In this document: positions 26,028 through 34,544 of the stretch, piece by piece
Position numbering within the stretch: position 1 is the stretch's first letter
Layout: each line of letters starts with the position of its first letter
Source: G963676335 sp963676335
GTDB lineage: Bacteria > Pseudomonadota > Alphaproteobacteria > Rickettsiales > Rickettsiaceae
Direction of reading: 5' to 3'
Length of the DNA stretch: 64,000 bases
Assembly (NCBI GenBank): GCA_963676335.1
Contig: OY781057.1
Span: 1 to 64,000, forward strand
Notes under the pieces: model-generated
Told to the model about the DNA's origin: nothing
What the model saw: the letters and a program-made list of their open reading frames with translations, nothing else
Database searches by the model: none
Translations under genes and position numbers: made by a program

Positions 26028-27962
26028 TTAATAAAAATTATATGGGTCAACATCAATTTTAATATTAATACTGGAAGTAGTCTTATAATTATTTATCCAA
26101 TTGTTGATATAATTTTGAACATTAAATGTTTTAGTAGAGATTACAAGTAAGTAAAAACGATATTTTCCACGCAACTTATGTAACATTGCTGGAGTCGGAC
26201 CTAATATAGTAATGTTTTGTTCTAGCGGAGCTATCTTAGCTAAATTTTTAGTTACAAAATCAGTAGTGTTCATATCTTTTCCAGAAACTAAAATACTCAC
26301 TATCCTGCTAAATGGGGGTAAATTATATGTACGCCTATTTTCCAATTCAGTTTCTAAAAATTTTTTTTCATCATTTTGAGCAATTGTCCGAATTATAATG
26401 TTATTAGGAAAATATGTTTGCAGATAAACAGCTCCTGATATCTTTTCCCTTCCCGCTCGCCCTCCAACCTGTTGTAATAATTGGAAAGTTTTTTCAAATG
26501 CTCTTAAATCCCCTCCTAGACTTCCAACATCAGAATCTAAAACTCCAACTAAAGTAATTTTGGGAAAATGATGTCCCTTGGTTATAATTTGAGTACCTAT
26601 AATAATATCAACTTCTTCTTTAAGAATTTGGTTTATAGCTAAATCAAAATCTGAAGACTTCTTTAGTATATCTCTACTTAATAGTAAATATTTATGATTT
26701 GGAAAATACTTTTCTACTTCTTCAGCAATGCGCTCTATTCCAGGTCCACACATTACATAACTATCTACTGCATTACAATCAGGACAGTGTTCTTTTAATG
26801 CGGTTGAATATCCACAACGATGACATATTAATTTACAAATATTTTGATGCCAAACTAACCATGTAGCACAATCACCACAAGTATACCGAAAATTACAAAC
26901 ATGACATAAAACTAATGGAGCATATCCTTTACGGTTGAGAAACAGCAATACTTGTTGATTTAATGCTAATTTTTCTTTAATAGCTATAATTAATGTAGGA
27001 GATATCCAGCTGTTTTTTTTAAAACGTTGTTTCGTCATATCAATAATGTTAATACTCGGTAGTTTAACATCAAAATAACGACTTTCTAAGTTTACAAGCT
27101 TATACTTTCCTATACAACAATTATAATAACTTTCTATAGAAGGCGTTGCTGATGACAATACAACTGGAATATTTTCTATGTGTCCTCGTAATACAGCCAT
27201 ATCTCTAGCATTATATACCACACCTTCATCTTGCTTATAAGAACCATCATGCTCCTCATCAACGACTATTAACCCTAGATTTTTATAAGGTAAAAATAAA
27301 CTGCTTCTTGTCCCAATAACTACTCTTGCATTTCCGTTAATTATTCCATTTAAAAAATTTTTTTTATCGCTAATCTTAGTTAAATGGTGCCATACCGCAG
27401 GTGTAAAATTAAACTGCTTTTCAAAACGCGATATCATTTGCTGAGCTAAAACTACTTCAGGAATCATAATCAACACTTGCTTATTTAAACGTAAATACCG
27501 TTCTATTAAATAAAAATAAACTTCTGTTTTCCCTGATCCAGTAACACCCTTTAATAAAGAAATTTTACTATTTTTCAAATTTTCATAAGCTAATTGTTGT
27601 TCTTCAGATAAAACTGCTAAATTAAAATAAGGAGGAATTTCTTGTTTAAATACGGTATTACATTTGCTGATTTCAAAAGGTAAAACTAATTTAGCAACAG
27701 ATCCTAAAGAAGCAATATAATAAGCACTTGTTTTATTAATTAATTGTAGTGTATTAACAGATATTTTATATTCAGTAGTAGATATTGCAGTCCTTAATTT
27801 TTTATCACTCTGTACTTCAGTTTTCCAAACTATACCACTAATTTCTTTCTTCCTAAAAGGAACTTTAATAATATCTCCTACATTTATATTCCATCCTTCG
27901 GGGATACTATAATCAAGGGGAAATAAATTTAAAGCCGGTAGTAAAACCTGAACTATCATCAA
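26028..27962 (-). CDS. priA: Primosomal protein N' (replication restart helicase PriA)
   Basis: Reloads the replisome at stalled forks. The 644 residues (shorter than the E. coli 732) include a 3'-DNA-binding N-terminal domain, Walker A GVTGSGKTEVYF (near residue 140), the DEEH box VVDEEHDGSYKQ, SSATPS and the helicase motif VGGRAGR. Between these lies a paired zinc site with eight cysteines (CHVCNF, CGDC, CHRCGY, CPDC). It is separated from iscA by no gap. The reduced length comes mainly from the N-terminal domain. Function should be retained. Confidence 0.96.
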   Translation of the reverse strand: MMIVQVLLPALNLFPLDYSIPEGWNINVGDIIKVPFRKKEISGIVWKTEVQSDKKLRTAISTTEYKISVNTLQLINKTSAYYIASLGSVAKLVLPFEISKCNTVFKQEIPPYFNLAVLSEEQQLAYENLKNSKISLLKGVTGSGKTEVYFYLIERYLRLNKQVLIMIPEVVLAQQMISRFEKQFNFTPAVWHHLTKISDKKNFLNGIINGNARVVIGTRSSLFLPYKNLGLIVVDEEHDGSYKQDEGVVYNARDMAVLRGHIENIPVVLSSATPSIESYYNCCIGKYKLVNLESRYFDVKLPSINIIDMTKQRFKKNSWISPTLIIAIKEKLALNQQVLLFLNRKGYAPLVLCHVCNFRYTCGDCATWLVWHQNICKLICHRCGYSTALKEHCPDCNAVDSYVMCGPGIERIAEEVEKYFPNHKYLLLSRDILKKSSDFDLAINQILKEEVDIIIGTQIITKGHHFPKITLVGVLDSDVGSLGGDLRAFEKTFQLLQQVGGRAGREKISGAVYLQTYFPNNIIIRTIAQNDEKKFLETELENRRTYNLPPFSRIVSILVSGKDMNTTDFVTKNLAKIAPLEQNITILGPTPAMLHKLRGKYRFYLLVISTKTFNVQNYINNWINNYKTTSSINIKIDVDPYNFY

Positions 27963-28301
27963 TTACTTTGTATTAAACTTTTTTCCACAACTACACCGAC
28001 TTTTTTCATTTGGATTAACAAACGTTAATCCAGATTGAGATATATCTTCAATAAAATCTATTTCAGTACCCAACAAATATATAATTGATTTTGTATCAAT
28101 TAGCAAAGTAACTCCTTTATCTATTACGACTTCATCAGAAGACTCCTGTGTATCCGCATATTCTATAGAGTACGACAATCCACATGAGCTTGATTTTATA
28201 TCAATACGAATTCCTACTGACTCTTTTTTTCGCTTTTGCAGCATGGATTTTATATGCAAAGCAGCCTTGTCAGAAAGAGTAATAATTGGTTTTTTGTACA
28301 T
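27963..28301 (-). CDS. iscA: A-type iron-sulfur carrier protein
   Basis: Carries Fe-S clusters to target proteins. The 112-residue protein has the three conserved cysteines of the family: SSCGLSY and the C-terminal CSCGKKF. It lies 2 bp after iscU, in the isc cluster. Spacing between the first and second cysteine is family-like. hscA, hscB and fdx are not in this cluster and must be elsewhere if present. Confidence 0.94.
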   Translation of the reverse strand: MYKKPIITLSDKAALHIKSMLQKRKKESVGIRIDIKSSSCGLSYSIEYADTQESSDEVVIDKGVTLLIDTKSIIYLLGTEIDFIEDISQSGLTFVNPNEKSRCSCGKKFNTK

Positions 28302-28303
28302 AA

Positions 28304-28690
28304 TTAATTCTTAATCTGTTTTTTTTTATAATCATCAATAGCTGCTTTAATCGCTTCTTCTGCTAATACGGAACAATGCATTTTTACAGGAGGAAGTGAT
28401 AAATATTGAGTAATTTCAACATTTTTTACCTCAGTTGCTTCATTTAAATTTTTACCTTTAATCCATTCTGTTACTAAAGAACTCGCGGCAATAGCAGATC
28501 CGCACCCAAAAGCTTTAAATTTTGCTTCCTCAATAATTCCTTGCTTATTTACTTTAATTTGCAACTTTATAACATCTCCACATGCAGGAGCTCCTACAAC
28601 TCCTGTTCCAACATCTGAATCCTCCTTATTTAAGGATCCAACATTACGAGGATTTTCATAATGATCAATTACTTTTTCATTATAATCCAT
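28304..28690 (-). CDS. iscU: Iron-sulfur cluster scaffold IscU
   Basis: Scaffold on which IscS-derived sulfur and iron are assembled. The 128-residue protein has all three ligand cysteines: GAPACGD, AFGCGSAIAASS and the HCSVLAEEAI region, with the HscA-binding LPPVK (full LSLPPVKMHCS). The start YNEKVIDHYENPRNVGS is diagnostic. It lies between the unknown 73-codon ORF and iscA. Confidence 0.97.
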   Translation of the reverse strand: MDYNEKVIDHYENPRNVGSLNKEDSDVGTGVVGAPACGDVIKLQIKVNKQGIIEEAKFKAFGCGSAIAASSLVTEWIKGKNLNEATEVKNVEITQYLSLPPVKMHCSVLAEEAIKAAIDDYKKKQIKN

Positions 28691-28706
28691 AATTAATAAT
28701 TGTTAT

Positions 28707-28928
28707 TTATTTTATTAAATTCTTTCCTAACCCTTCTGAATTCCACATCCCCAAACCATTCTGCTTAAGAACTCCATCGGAATTAGTGTGGGTGAATGAG
28801 TGTAAATTATTTTTAATTTCTATATTTATTCCCATAACCGTATTATCCAATACGTATTCTGCTACGAAATTTATTAATCCTTTTTTTCTTTCAATCTTCT
28901 TAACTGGAATACTTACATCAAAAAACAT
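28707..28928 (-). CDS. Unrecognised 73-residue protein in the isc cluster
   Basis: A 73-codon frame between iscS (13 bp upstream) and iscU (16 bp downstream), same strand. It contains VKKIERKKGLINFVAEYVLD and a Gly/Asn-rich end GLGMWNSEGLGKNLIK. There are no cysteines or histidine clusters suggestive of Fe-S binding, no signal peptide and no membrane segment. I do not recognise a family. No convincing ribosome binding site precedes the ATG. It may be a lineage-specific small protein or the decayed remnant of a gene formerly in this position. Confidence 0.45.
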   Translation of the reverse strand: MFFDVSIPVKKIERKKGLINFVAEYVLDNTVMGINIEIKNNLHSFTHTNSDGVLKQNGLGMWNSEGLGKNLIK

Positions 28929-28941
28929 AATATCAATATTT

Positions 28942-30207
28942 TTACTTACACCATTTTATCTTTTCAATATCTATTCCTTCTTGAGTCATTTCCCATAGAG
29001 GACTCAATTCTCGTAATTTATTTATCTTATCACATATTAATTCTATAGCAAAATCTATTTGTTCTTTAGTAGTGAATCGTCCCAATCCAAATCTTATAGA
29101 AGTATGAGCTAAAGTATCGCTAATTTTTAATGCTTGTACTACATAAGAAGGCTCAAGAGAAGCTGATACGCATGCTGAACCAGAAGACACTGCTAAATCT
29201 TTAATTGCTAACATTATAGACTCCCCTTCAACATAAGCAAAACTTAAATTTATATTACCTGGATATCTTTGGTATCTATCTCCATTAAGATATACATTTG
29301 GTATTCTATACATTATTTCATCGATAAAATAGTCAAACAATTTTTTAATATTATTATATTCGTTCTCCATCTCTTCCATAGCAATTTTAGAAGCAATCCC
29401 TAATCCTACAACTAAAGGAGTAGGTACCGTTCCTGATCTAACTCCACTTTCTTGCCCCCCTCCACTAATAATAGGAGATAGGTGAATTTTAGGATTTCTT
29501 CTTATGTATAATGCCCCTATTCCTTTAGGCCCATAAATTTTATGTCCAGATATACTAGCTAAATCTATATTTAACACGTTTACATCTATAGGTATTTTTC
29601 CAAAAGCTTGAGCTATGTCGGAATGAAAAAAAACTCCTCTGGCTTTACAAATATTTCCTATTTCTTGCAATGGTTGTATTACCCCAATTTCATTATTAAC
29701 CGCCATTACTGATACAAGCACTGTCTTATCAGTAATCGCAGATTTTAATACATCAAGATCTATAATACCTGTCTTTTGTACTGGAATATAAGTTACTTCA
29801 AAACCGTTTCTTTTTAAAAATTTACATGTTTCTAATACGCATTTGTGTTCTATATTAGTAGTTATTATATGATTCTTTTTAGAGCGATAAAAATATGCTA
29901 CCCCTTTAATCGCAAGATTATTTGATTCAGTAGCTCCTGAAGTAAAAATAATTTCTTTCGCACTTGCTTTAATTAAATTAGCTATACTACCTCTAGCGGC
30001 CTCCACCGCTTCTGCAGCTTCCCAACCAAATTTATGACTACTAGAATGAGGATTGCCAAACTTATCCCTAAAATAGGGCATCATAGCATCTATAACTCTA
30101 TAATCTGTTGGAGTAGTAGCTTGATAATCAAAATATATAGGGAACTTCTCTCCCTGCTGCCTTAATTTATTTTTCAATATCTCATGTTGTAACATATGTG
30201 TTATCAC
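28942..30207 (-). CDS. iscS: Cysteine desulfurase IscS
   Basis: PLP enzyme that takes sulfur from cysteine for Fe-S clusters and tRNA thiolation. The 421-residue protein includes FTSGATESNNLAIKG, the PLP lysine in SISGHKIYGPKG and the catalytic cysteine loop SSGSACVSASLEPS. The N-terminus is slightly long (first 20 residues MITHMLQHEILKNKLRQQGE are extra to most IscS). The extra N-terminal coding region is duplicated as a broken copy at about 30761-30829. No iscR precedes it; upstream lies a decayed ORF. Confidence 0.97.
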   Translation of the reverse strand: MITHMLQHEILKNKLRQQGEKFPIYFDYQATTPTDYRVIDAMMPYFRDKFGNPHSSSHKFGWEAAEAVEAARGSIANLIKASAKEIIFTSGATESNNLAIKGVAYFYRSKKNHIITTNIEHKCVLETCKFLKRNGFEVTYIPVQKTGIIDLDVLKSAITDKTVLVSVMAVNNEIGVIQPLQEIGNICKARGVFFHSDIAQAFGKIPIDVNVLNIDLASISGHKIYGPKGIGALYIRRNPKIHLSPIISGGGQESGVRSGTVPTPLVVGLGIASKIAMEEMENEYNNIKKLFDYFIDEIMYRIPNVYLNGDRYQRYPGNINLSFAYVEGESIMLAIKDLAVSSGSACVSASLEPSYVVQALKISDTLAHTSIRFGLGRFTTKEQIDFAIELICDKINKLRELSPLWEMTQEGIDIEKIKWCK

Positions 30208-30222
30208 CTAGTAACCTGAGTT

Positions 30223-30529
30223 TTACTCCGTGTCCGAGAAGATGACGGTAGAGTTGAACAGCTGACTATCCTGAAAATTTTGCTTCATATTTTTTACTGT
30301 TTCATTAATCTTAGAATTTATTTAAATTGTTGTTTTATCATTTTGCTGTTTTGGTTGTTGCAACTCAACATTGTTTTGAAATTGTGAGAAACTTCTTGAG
30401 TAGATTGGGTAGCTTTGTTAACAATCAAAAGTTTTTTATAATTATCATACACCTAATTTCATCAACTTTTTTTTCTATTTTATTAATTATATCTCCAATA
30501 AATCCCTGACCTTTATTATCTTCAACCAT
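30223..30529 (-). pseudogene. Decayed ORF, possible tandem copy of the 600-residue gene
   Basis: A minus-strand frame starts with ATG at 30527-30529 (MVEDNKGQGFIGDIINKIEK, then KVDEI) and stops after 34 codons. Coding-like peptides continue in other frames: KATQSTQEVSHNF, then NVELQQPKQQNDKTTI, an in-frame TAA, and INETVKNMKQNFQDSQ to a TAA at 30223-30225. The pattern is of at least two frameshifts and one stop. The start resembles the neighbour at 30816-32618 (ILNKIDK and VDKIEEKI), and the upstream bases (ttatatat, then gta.ttttatg) are also alike. See the duplication finding. Confidence 0.6.
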
Positions 30530-30544
30530 AAAATTACTTTTTTA

Positions 30545-30573
30545 AGTATAAAATATATAACCAGTTTTTGCAA
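30545..30573 (-). promoter_or_regulatory. Predicted promoter of the decayed ORF
   Basis: Minus strand TTGCAA (30568-30573), 17-bp spacer, TATACT (30545-30550), 16 bp before the ATG at 30529. Good spacing, but now it drives only a broken gene and possibly iscS downstream. Confidence 0.4.
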
Positions 30574-30606
30574 TGATACTTTCTTTAAAACAACAAAAAT
30601 ATCCTA

Positions 30607-30728
30607 TATACTCGCCACACTTCAAAAATTGGCGACGTCGTTTGAGAACTACGTTGCTCACATGCCAAAAAGTATGCTACGCTACTTGCTACCTTCGCTC
30701 CTAGCTCTTTTGAAGTCTGGCTTCGTAT
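30607..30728. repeat. Inverted-repeat (MITE-like) element, copy 2
   Basis: The left end tatactcgccacacttcaaa and the right half (gctacttgctaccttcgctc) match copy 1 at 192-357. This copy has only one of the 14-bp internal units, so it is about 45 bp shorter, and its right terminus has drifted (gaagtctggcttcgtat). Same orientation as copy 1. It lies between the decayed ORF and the iscS scrap. Confidence 0.78.
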
Positions 30729-30760
30729 TTTCAAGTTTTCATTTATGCACAGTATACCTT

Positions 30761-30829
30761 TTATAATTAAAATATATAAAAACCTCTCTCCTTGCTACCT
30801 TAATTTATTTTTCAACTATCTCCTTTGTA
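30761..30829 (-). pseudogene. Broken duplicate of the iscS 5' end
   Basis: On the plus strand this stretch (aatatataaaaacctctctcc and then ccttaatttatttttcaa) is about 80 percent identical by eye to 30121-30186, the start of iscS. The corresponding iscS codons are HEILKNKLRQQGEKFPIYFD. The copy has in-frame stops. It overlaps the last codons of the 600-residue gene. Confidence 0.65.
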
Positions 30830-32618
30830 TATCCTTTGGGTGTTCACTATTGCTTCTTTCGATCTTTACATTATCAGCCCGTGATACAATATTGCTTTTG
30901 CTTAATACCTCCCCTACATTTGTTTCTTTTACTATCTTTTTTACTTCGTCTTTAATTAAATCAGACAAACCCACTGTCTGTGCTCTTTTTCTCGCTACAG
31001 ACATAGAAACACTGTTTTGTTGCTCATGTTTCTTATCCTCAACAGGTGCTTTAAAACCATCGAGTTTTAAGATATCGCCTCTTTCTTGATGTTTTGAAGA
31101 GCGAAAATTAACTCCTAGATCATGCAAGAGGTCTTTAGCAAAATTAACAACAACATTACCTTTTCTCTCAATTTTCATCTTCCCTTCTACTTCTTTTGCT
31201 GTATACCCTGTTTTTTCAGTTTCTATTATCTTCTTTATTTCATTATTTTTTAATTTATCAAATTCTTTTATATTGTCATCAGATAGATTATTTGAACCGT
31301 ATTTTTCTTTAAGATTCTTTAAAGCGTTAAATTCTGCTTTTTTCTCAATTACATATTTTCCTAATTCGTCTGTATTTTTATAGTTCACAGTGATTTTATC
31401 TTTTAGGTCATCTATTGCTCTTTTCATACCAAAAATTTTTTGAGCGCTTGAAGAATTTGAAAGAAGATTTCCTTCATCTCCAGCTCCAATTTTTATGTTA
31501 GCTAGGTTCTTATGAAGACCTCCTTTATGTATATGTAAGAGCCCAGTCGATATAGATTTCAAAAAAACTTTGAACTTTGATGGTCCCTTTTGTCCCTCAA
31601 CATATCGTTTTCTTTCTACCCCCTTACTTTCCTGAGGATGCTTTTCTAATTTTTTTTCCAATTTATTTTCTAATCCAGGATTGTCTTTTAATACCTGATT
31701 TTGTTTTTCTTTAAAATGGTTGTACTCCGCTAATAACGAATGTTCTGTATTAAGTTTACGAGCAGTTCTAGAATTATGAACCATTAGACCTAAACTCGTA
31801 GAAGCTGCAGCTACACCGGCAACGCCCCAAGCTACAGGTCCACCTGCTACAAGAGCTGTTGCAGCTAACCCAACACCTATAGCTCCCAATACCCCAGGAC
31901 GTGAAATAACGTGCCCTATTTTTGCAATTCCCTTACCAATTGCATTGTCAGTAAAGAAACTTTTTTGAGGTTGTTTAGGAGCAATGTCTTGAGCTTTATC
32001 TTTCGCAGCATCCACTCCTTGTGAAGGTTGTTTAGGAGCAATGTCTTGAGCTTTATCTTGCACAATAGATTTATCTTGTGATTGTTGTTGAGAAATAACC
32101 TTTTTCTGCTCAGATGTTATTTTTTGCTGCTCAGATATTATTTTGGGTTTATAATAATTATACGTTTTTCTTATAGCAGTTGCTCCAGCAACTGCTAAAC
32201 CAGCCATTCCAATAGCTGCACCAACAGGACCTGCGGCTGCAAGAGTTGCTGCTGTTCCAACTACAGCTAATGAAGTCGCTATAACTGCTAAAGTTTTAGG
32301 CTGAGTAATAAAACTGCCTACTTTCGCAATTCTTTTACCAACTGGATTATCTGCAAAAAATTTTCCAACAGTTTTTCCGGCAGCACTCTCTGTAAAAACT
32401 TTTCCAACTGCTTTTCCAATGGGAGACAATTTGACTTTAGCAGTCCCTTGAATAATTTTTTCTTCTATCTTGTCAACACTTTTATTAATGAGTTTATCAA
32501 TTTTATTTAATATAGAGTCTGAAGGCTGTTTTTTTTGTATAACCTCCTTGTTTTCATCATTTTTTTGTGTAACATTCTGTTTATTAACGTCTGCTTCGTC
32601 TTGTGGAATTTTAGACAT
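30816..32618 (-). CDS. Unrecognised 600-residue protein with two Ala/Gly-rich hydrophobic segments
   Basis: No family recognised. The N-terminal 60 residues are polar and end in a basic helix. Residues about 84-152 and 218-286 are two versions of one unit: FFADNPVGKRIAKVGSFI and FFTDNAIGKGIAKIGHVI, each followed by a 40-residue Ala/Gly/Val-rich hydrophobic hairpin (108-149, 240-281). Between them lies a Gln/Lys-rich linker containing KDKAQDIAPKQP twice (19-residue period). The C-terminal 310 residues are charged, helical and lack membrane segments; the end is basic. No signal peptide or lipobox. The design (soluble ends, glycine-rich membrane hairpins) resembles secreted membrane-inserting effectors, but this is inference. 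It lies downstream of flgD with a 71-bp gap. Confidence 0.7.
   Translation of the reverse strand: MSKIPQDEADVNKQNVTQKNDENKEVIQKKQPSDSILNKIDKLINKSVDKIEEKIIQGTAKVKLSPIGKAVGKVFTESAAGKTVGKFFADNPVGKRIAKVGSFITQPKTLAVIATSLAVVGTAATLAAAGPVGAAIGMAGLAVAGATAIRKTYNYYKPKIISEQQKITSEQKKVISQQQSQDKSIVQDKAQDIAPKQPSQGVDAAKDKAQDIAPKQPQKSFFTDNAIGKGIAKIGHVISRPGVLGAIGVGLAATALVAGGPVAWGVAGVAAASTSLGLMVHNSRTARKLNTEHSLLAEYNHFKEKQNQVLKDNPGLENKLEKKLEKHPQESKGVERKRYVEGQKGPSKFKVFLKSISTGLLHIHKGGLHKNLANIKIGAGDEGNLLSNSSSAQKIFGMKRAIDDLKDKITVNYKNTDELGKYVIEKKAEFNALKNLKEKYGSNNLSDDNIKEFDKLKNNEIKKIIETEKTGYTAKEVEGKMKIERKGNVVVNFAKDLLHDLGVNFRSSKHQERGDILKLDGFKAPVEDKKHEQQNSVSMSVARKRAQTVGLSDLIKDEVKKIVKETNVGEVLSKSNIVSRADNVKIERSNSEHPKDIQRR
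31968..32060. repeat. Direct repeat encoding KDKAQDIAPKQP
   Basis: A 36-bp sequence beginning aggttgtttaggagcaatgt occurs exactly at 31968 and again at 32025 (57-bp, 19-codon offset), inside the 600-residue gene. It keeps the frame and marks recent tandem duplication of the linker. Confidence 0.75.
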
Positions 32619-32689
32619 AAAACTACTTTATTAACTTAATATATATAATTATATCAACTTTTTGTAGTAATAAATATAGTTTACACAAC

Positions 32690-34540
32690 CTATGCGACTA
32701 TCCCCTTAATATCTCTTAATCGCACAGTTCCGTTATCCAATTCTAACATAATCTCCCCATTTTCAATATTTGAAGATTTCACAAACTGAATATTTCTAAG
32801 TGATTCCGTAGTAATATTATTTGTTTCAATATTTTTTGAGTCTACTTCAATAGTATATTTATATTGCCCAGCGGAACATATATCTCCATTTTCCCCTTTA
32901 CCATCCCATATGATATTTCTTACTATTCCACAATTTTTTAAAATCGCATTTTCTTTTTCTTCTACCGATAATAATTCTTGTTCCTCGGTCAAAAATCTTC
33001 CCCCTCTAAATCCTTTCAAAATAATATATTCTCTTGCTGTATCGTCTAATCCAACAATATCTTCATACAATTTTAACTTAGATTTACCTCCCAATTCTTC
33101 AAAAATTGGAGGGGTAGGGGGACTGTCTGTAATTTCTCTAACTAACTTGTTATTTGAATCAACAATTTTTATTCTCACATCTCCCCATACACAGTTCTTA
33201 GCTGGTTCATCTAATTTAAGAGGTATTGATGGCTTTTGAGATAAACTCTCTAAATTTTCCCCCTCCCACTCAATAATATATGGCAATTCTACAAATTTTC
33301 CAGGATAATTGCTAGCATGGCGAATTAGATCGTTATTTTCTTGTGCCCAAGAGCTTTTTATACAGCTAATGGGAAAAACATTTCCATCGAAACTAGTAAA
33401 TCGATCATCTCCATCAAGAGAAACTGACTTAACAAGAATTTCTTTATCGTATTTATTGCTAATAGGGATATTTTTCTCATCTTTAGTATCAACACTAACA
33501 CTAATATTATACTTACCATCAGATAATTTGTTTCCTACTATATCTTTTGGTTCACAATCTATAATATTAAACCCATCTTTTACGGAATGCTTAATTTCGC
33601 TTTGCGTTCTTTGATTTTGTAAAGTGATAGTAGCATTTTCTGCATTTTTTAAATCACAATAAAATATTACTTTGCCTTTTCCTCCTTTAACTTCTACTGT
33701 ATTAAAGTCTAATTCTACAACTTTTCCTATTAAATCGATATATGAGAATTTATTACCTTTTTCATTTGTATTAGTAAGGTGTATTTTTGTAACTTGATCT
33801 TCATCAATATAGAAATTATCATCTACTCTTAATTTAACCATATCATCTTTATCTAACATAATTTCTTCCACAAAACCTTCTTTACAAGTTTCAACTTTAA
33901 CGCTTTTATTATTTTCACTATCTTTGCTTTCTATTTCAATATGATATAAACCAGATGTAGCTTTCTTTTCAGAAATTTTTCCTTTTATTTTATCTCCTTG
34001 ACTTCCATCCCATTTAAAACTAAACATTCCAAATTTATCAGATCCTTTAGTACGAAATACTTCTTTATTGTTTTCATCCCGTACTATAATAATAGTATTT
34101 AAAACTATATCCTTACCTAATTTATTAATATCTGGACATTTTAATTCATAATTAAACATTACTTCATTTTCATTGAAACTTCCTTTAGCAGTATCATAAC
34201 TAATTTTTTGTCCTAAAAATTTTTGAGCATCTAATAAAGCGTTATGTTTATTCATAGAACTTGAAAAATCTTGAAACATTTTTACTTGATGCTCTGCAAG
34301 CTCTAAGTTAGTTATAGAAGATACAAATTTTGTCATTTCTTCATTGCTACCTTTATCTCCTTCATTTAAAGGATTCTTGTTTTTAATAATAGCCATAAAC
34401 ATTTTAATTGTATCCTGTTTAAGCTTTCCAATTTGAGCTAATTGATCATCACTGCTCTTAGGAGACCTAATAATTTCTCTGGTATATGGAGTCTGTTTTT
34501 TACCAAAAATGTCAAAAGGGGAATCTGTATCTATTTTCAT
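32690..34540 (-). CDS. flgD: Oversized flagellar hook-capping protein FlgD
   Basis: FlgD caps the growing hook. Residues about 30-110 match the FlgD N-terminal region: IKNKNPLNEGDKGSNEEMTK, then FVSSITNLELAEHQVKMF. Residues about 115-215 form a FlgD-type Ig-like domain with FSFKWDGSQGD and SGLYHIEIESKD. Usual FlgD ends there (about 220-250 residues); this one has 616. A second similar domain (about 270-360) ends GKYNISVSVDTKDE, and a third (about 450-590) has VRIKIVDSNNKLVREI, IIWDGKGENGD and AGQYKYTIEVDS. It follows fliK by 4 bp. Identity as FlgD is supported by the N-terminus and by fliK; the extra domains are the odd feature. Confidence 0.85.
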   Translation of the reverse strand: MKIDTDSPFDIFGKKQTPYTREIIRSPKSSDDQLAQIGKLKQDTIKMFMAIIKNKNPLNEGDKGSNEEMTKFVSSITNLELAEHQVKMFQDFSSSMNKHNALLDAQKFLGQKISYDTAKGSFNENEVMFNYELKCPDINKLGKDIVLNTIIIVRDENNKEVFRTKGSDKFGMFSFKWDGSQGDKIKGKISEKKATSGLYHIEIESKDSENNKSVKVETCKEGFVEEIMLDKDDMVKLRVDDNFYIDEDQVTKIHLTNTNEKGNKFSYIDLIGKVVELDFNTVEVKGGKGKVIFYCDLKNAENATITLQNQRTQSEIKHSVKDGFNIIDCEPKDIVGNKLSDGKYNISVSVDTKDEKNIPISNKYDKEILVKSVSLDGDDRFTSFDGNVFPISCIKSSWAQENNDLIRHASNYPGKFVELPYIIEWEGENLESLSQKPSIPLKLDEPAKNCVWGDVRIKIVDSNNKLVREITDSPPTPPIFEELGGKSKLKLYEDIVGLDDTAREYIILKGFRGGRFLTEEQELLSVEEKENAILKNCGIVRNIIWDGKGENGDICSAGQYKYTIEVDSKNIETNNITTESLRNIQFVKSSNIENGEIMLELDNGTVRLRDIKGIVA

Positions 34541-34544
34541 AAAC

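Noticed and set aside
30327..30509. Plus-strand 60-codon frame MLFYHFAV
   Set aside because: Antisense of the decayed ORF; phenylalanine-rich composition comes from the AT-rich complement of Lys/Gln codons.
30662..30790. Short peptide frame MPKSMLRYLLPSLLALL in repeat copy 2
   Set aside because: It is part of the repeat, also seen without a start in copy 1, lacks a ribosome binding site and runs into unrelated sequence; treated as a spurious repeat-derived frame.
33309..33614. Plus-strand open frames inside flgD and fliK (also 32910-33239, 35212-35586, 35607-35876)
   Set aside because: They are antisense shadows of strongly supported flagellar genes, with no family features and no start signals.
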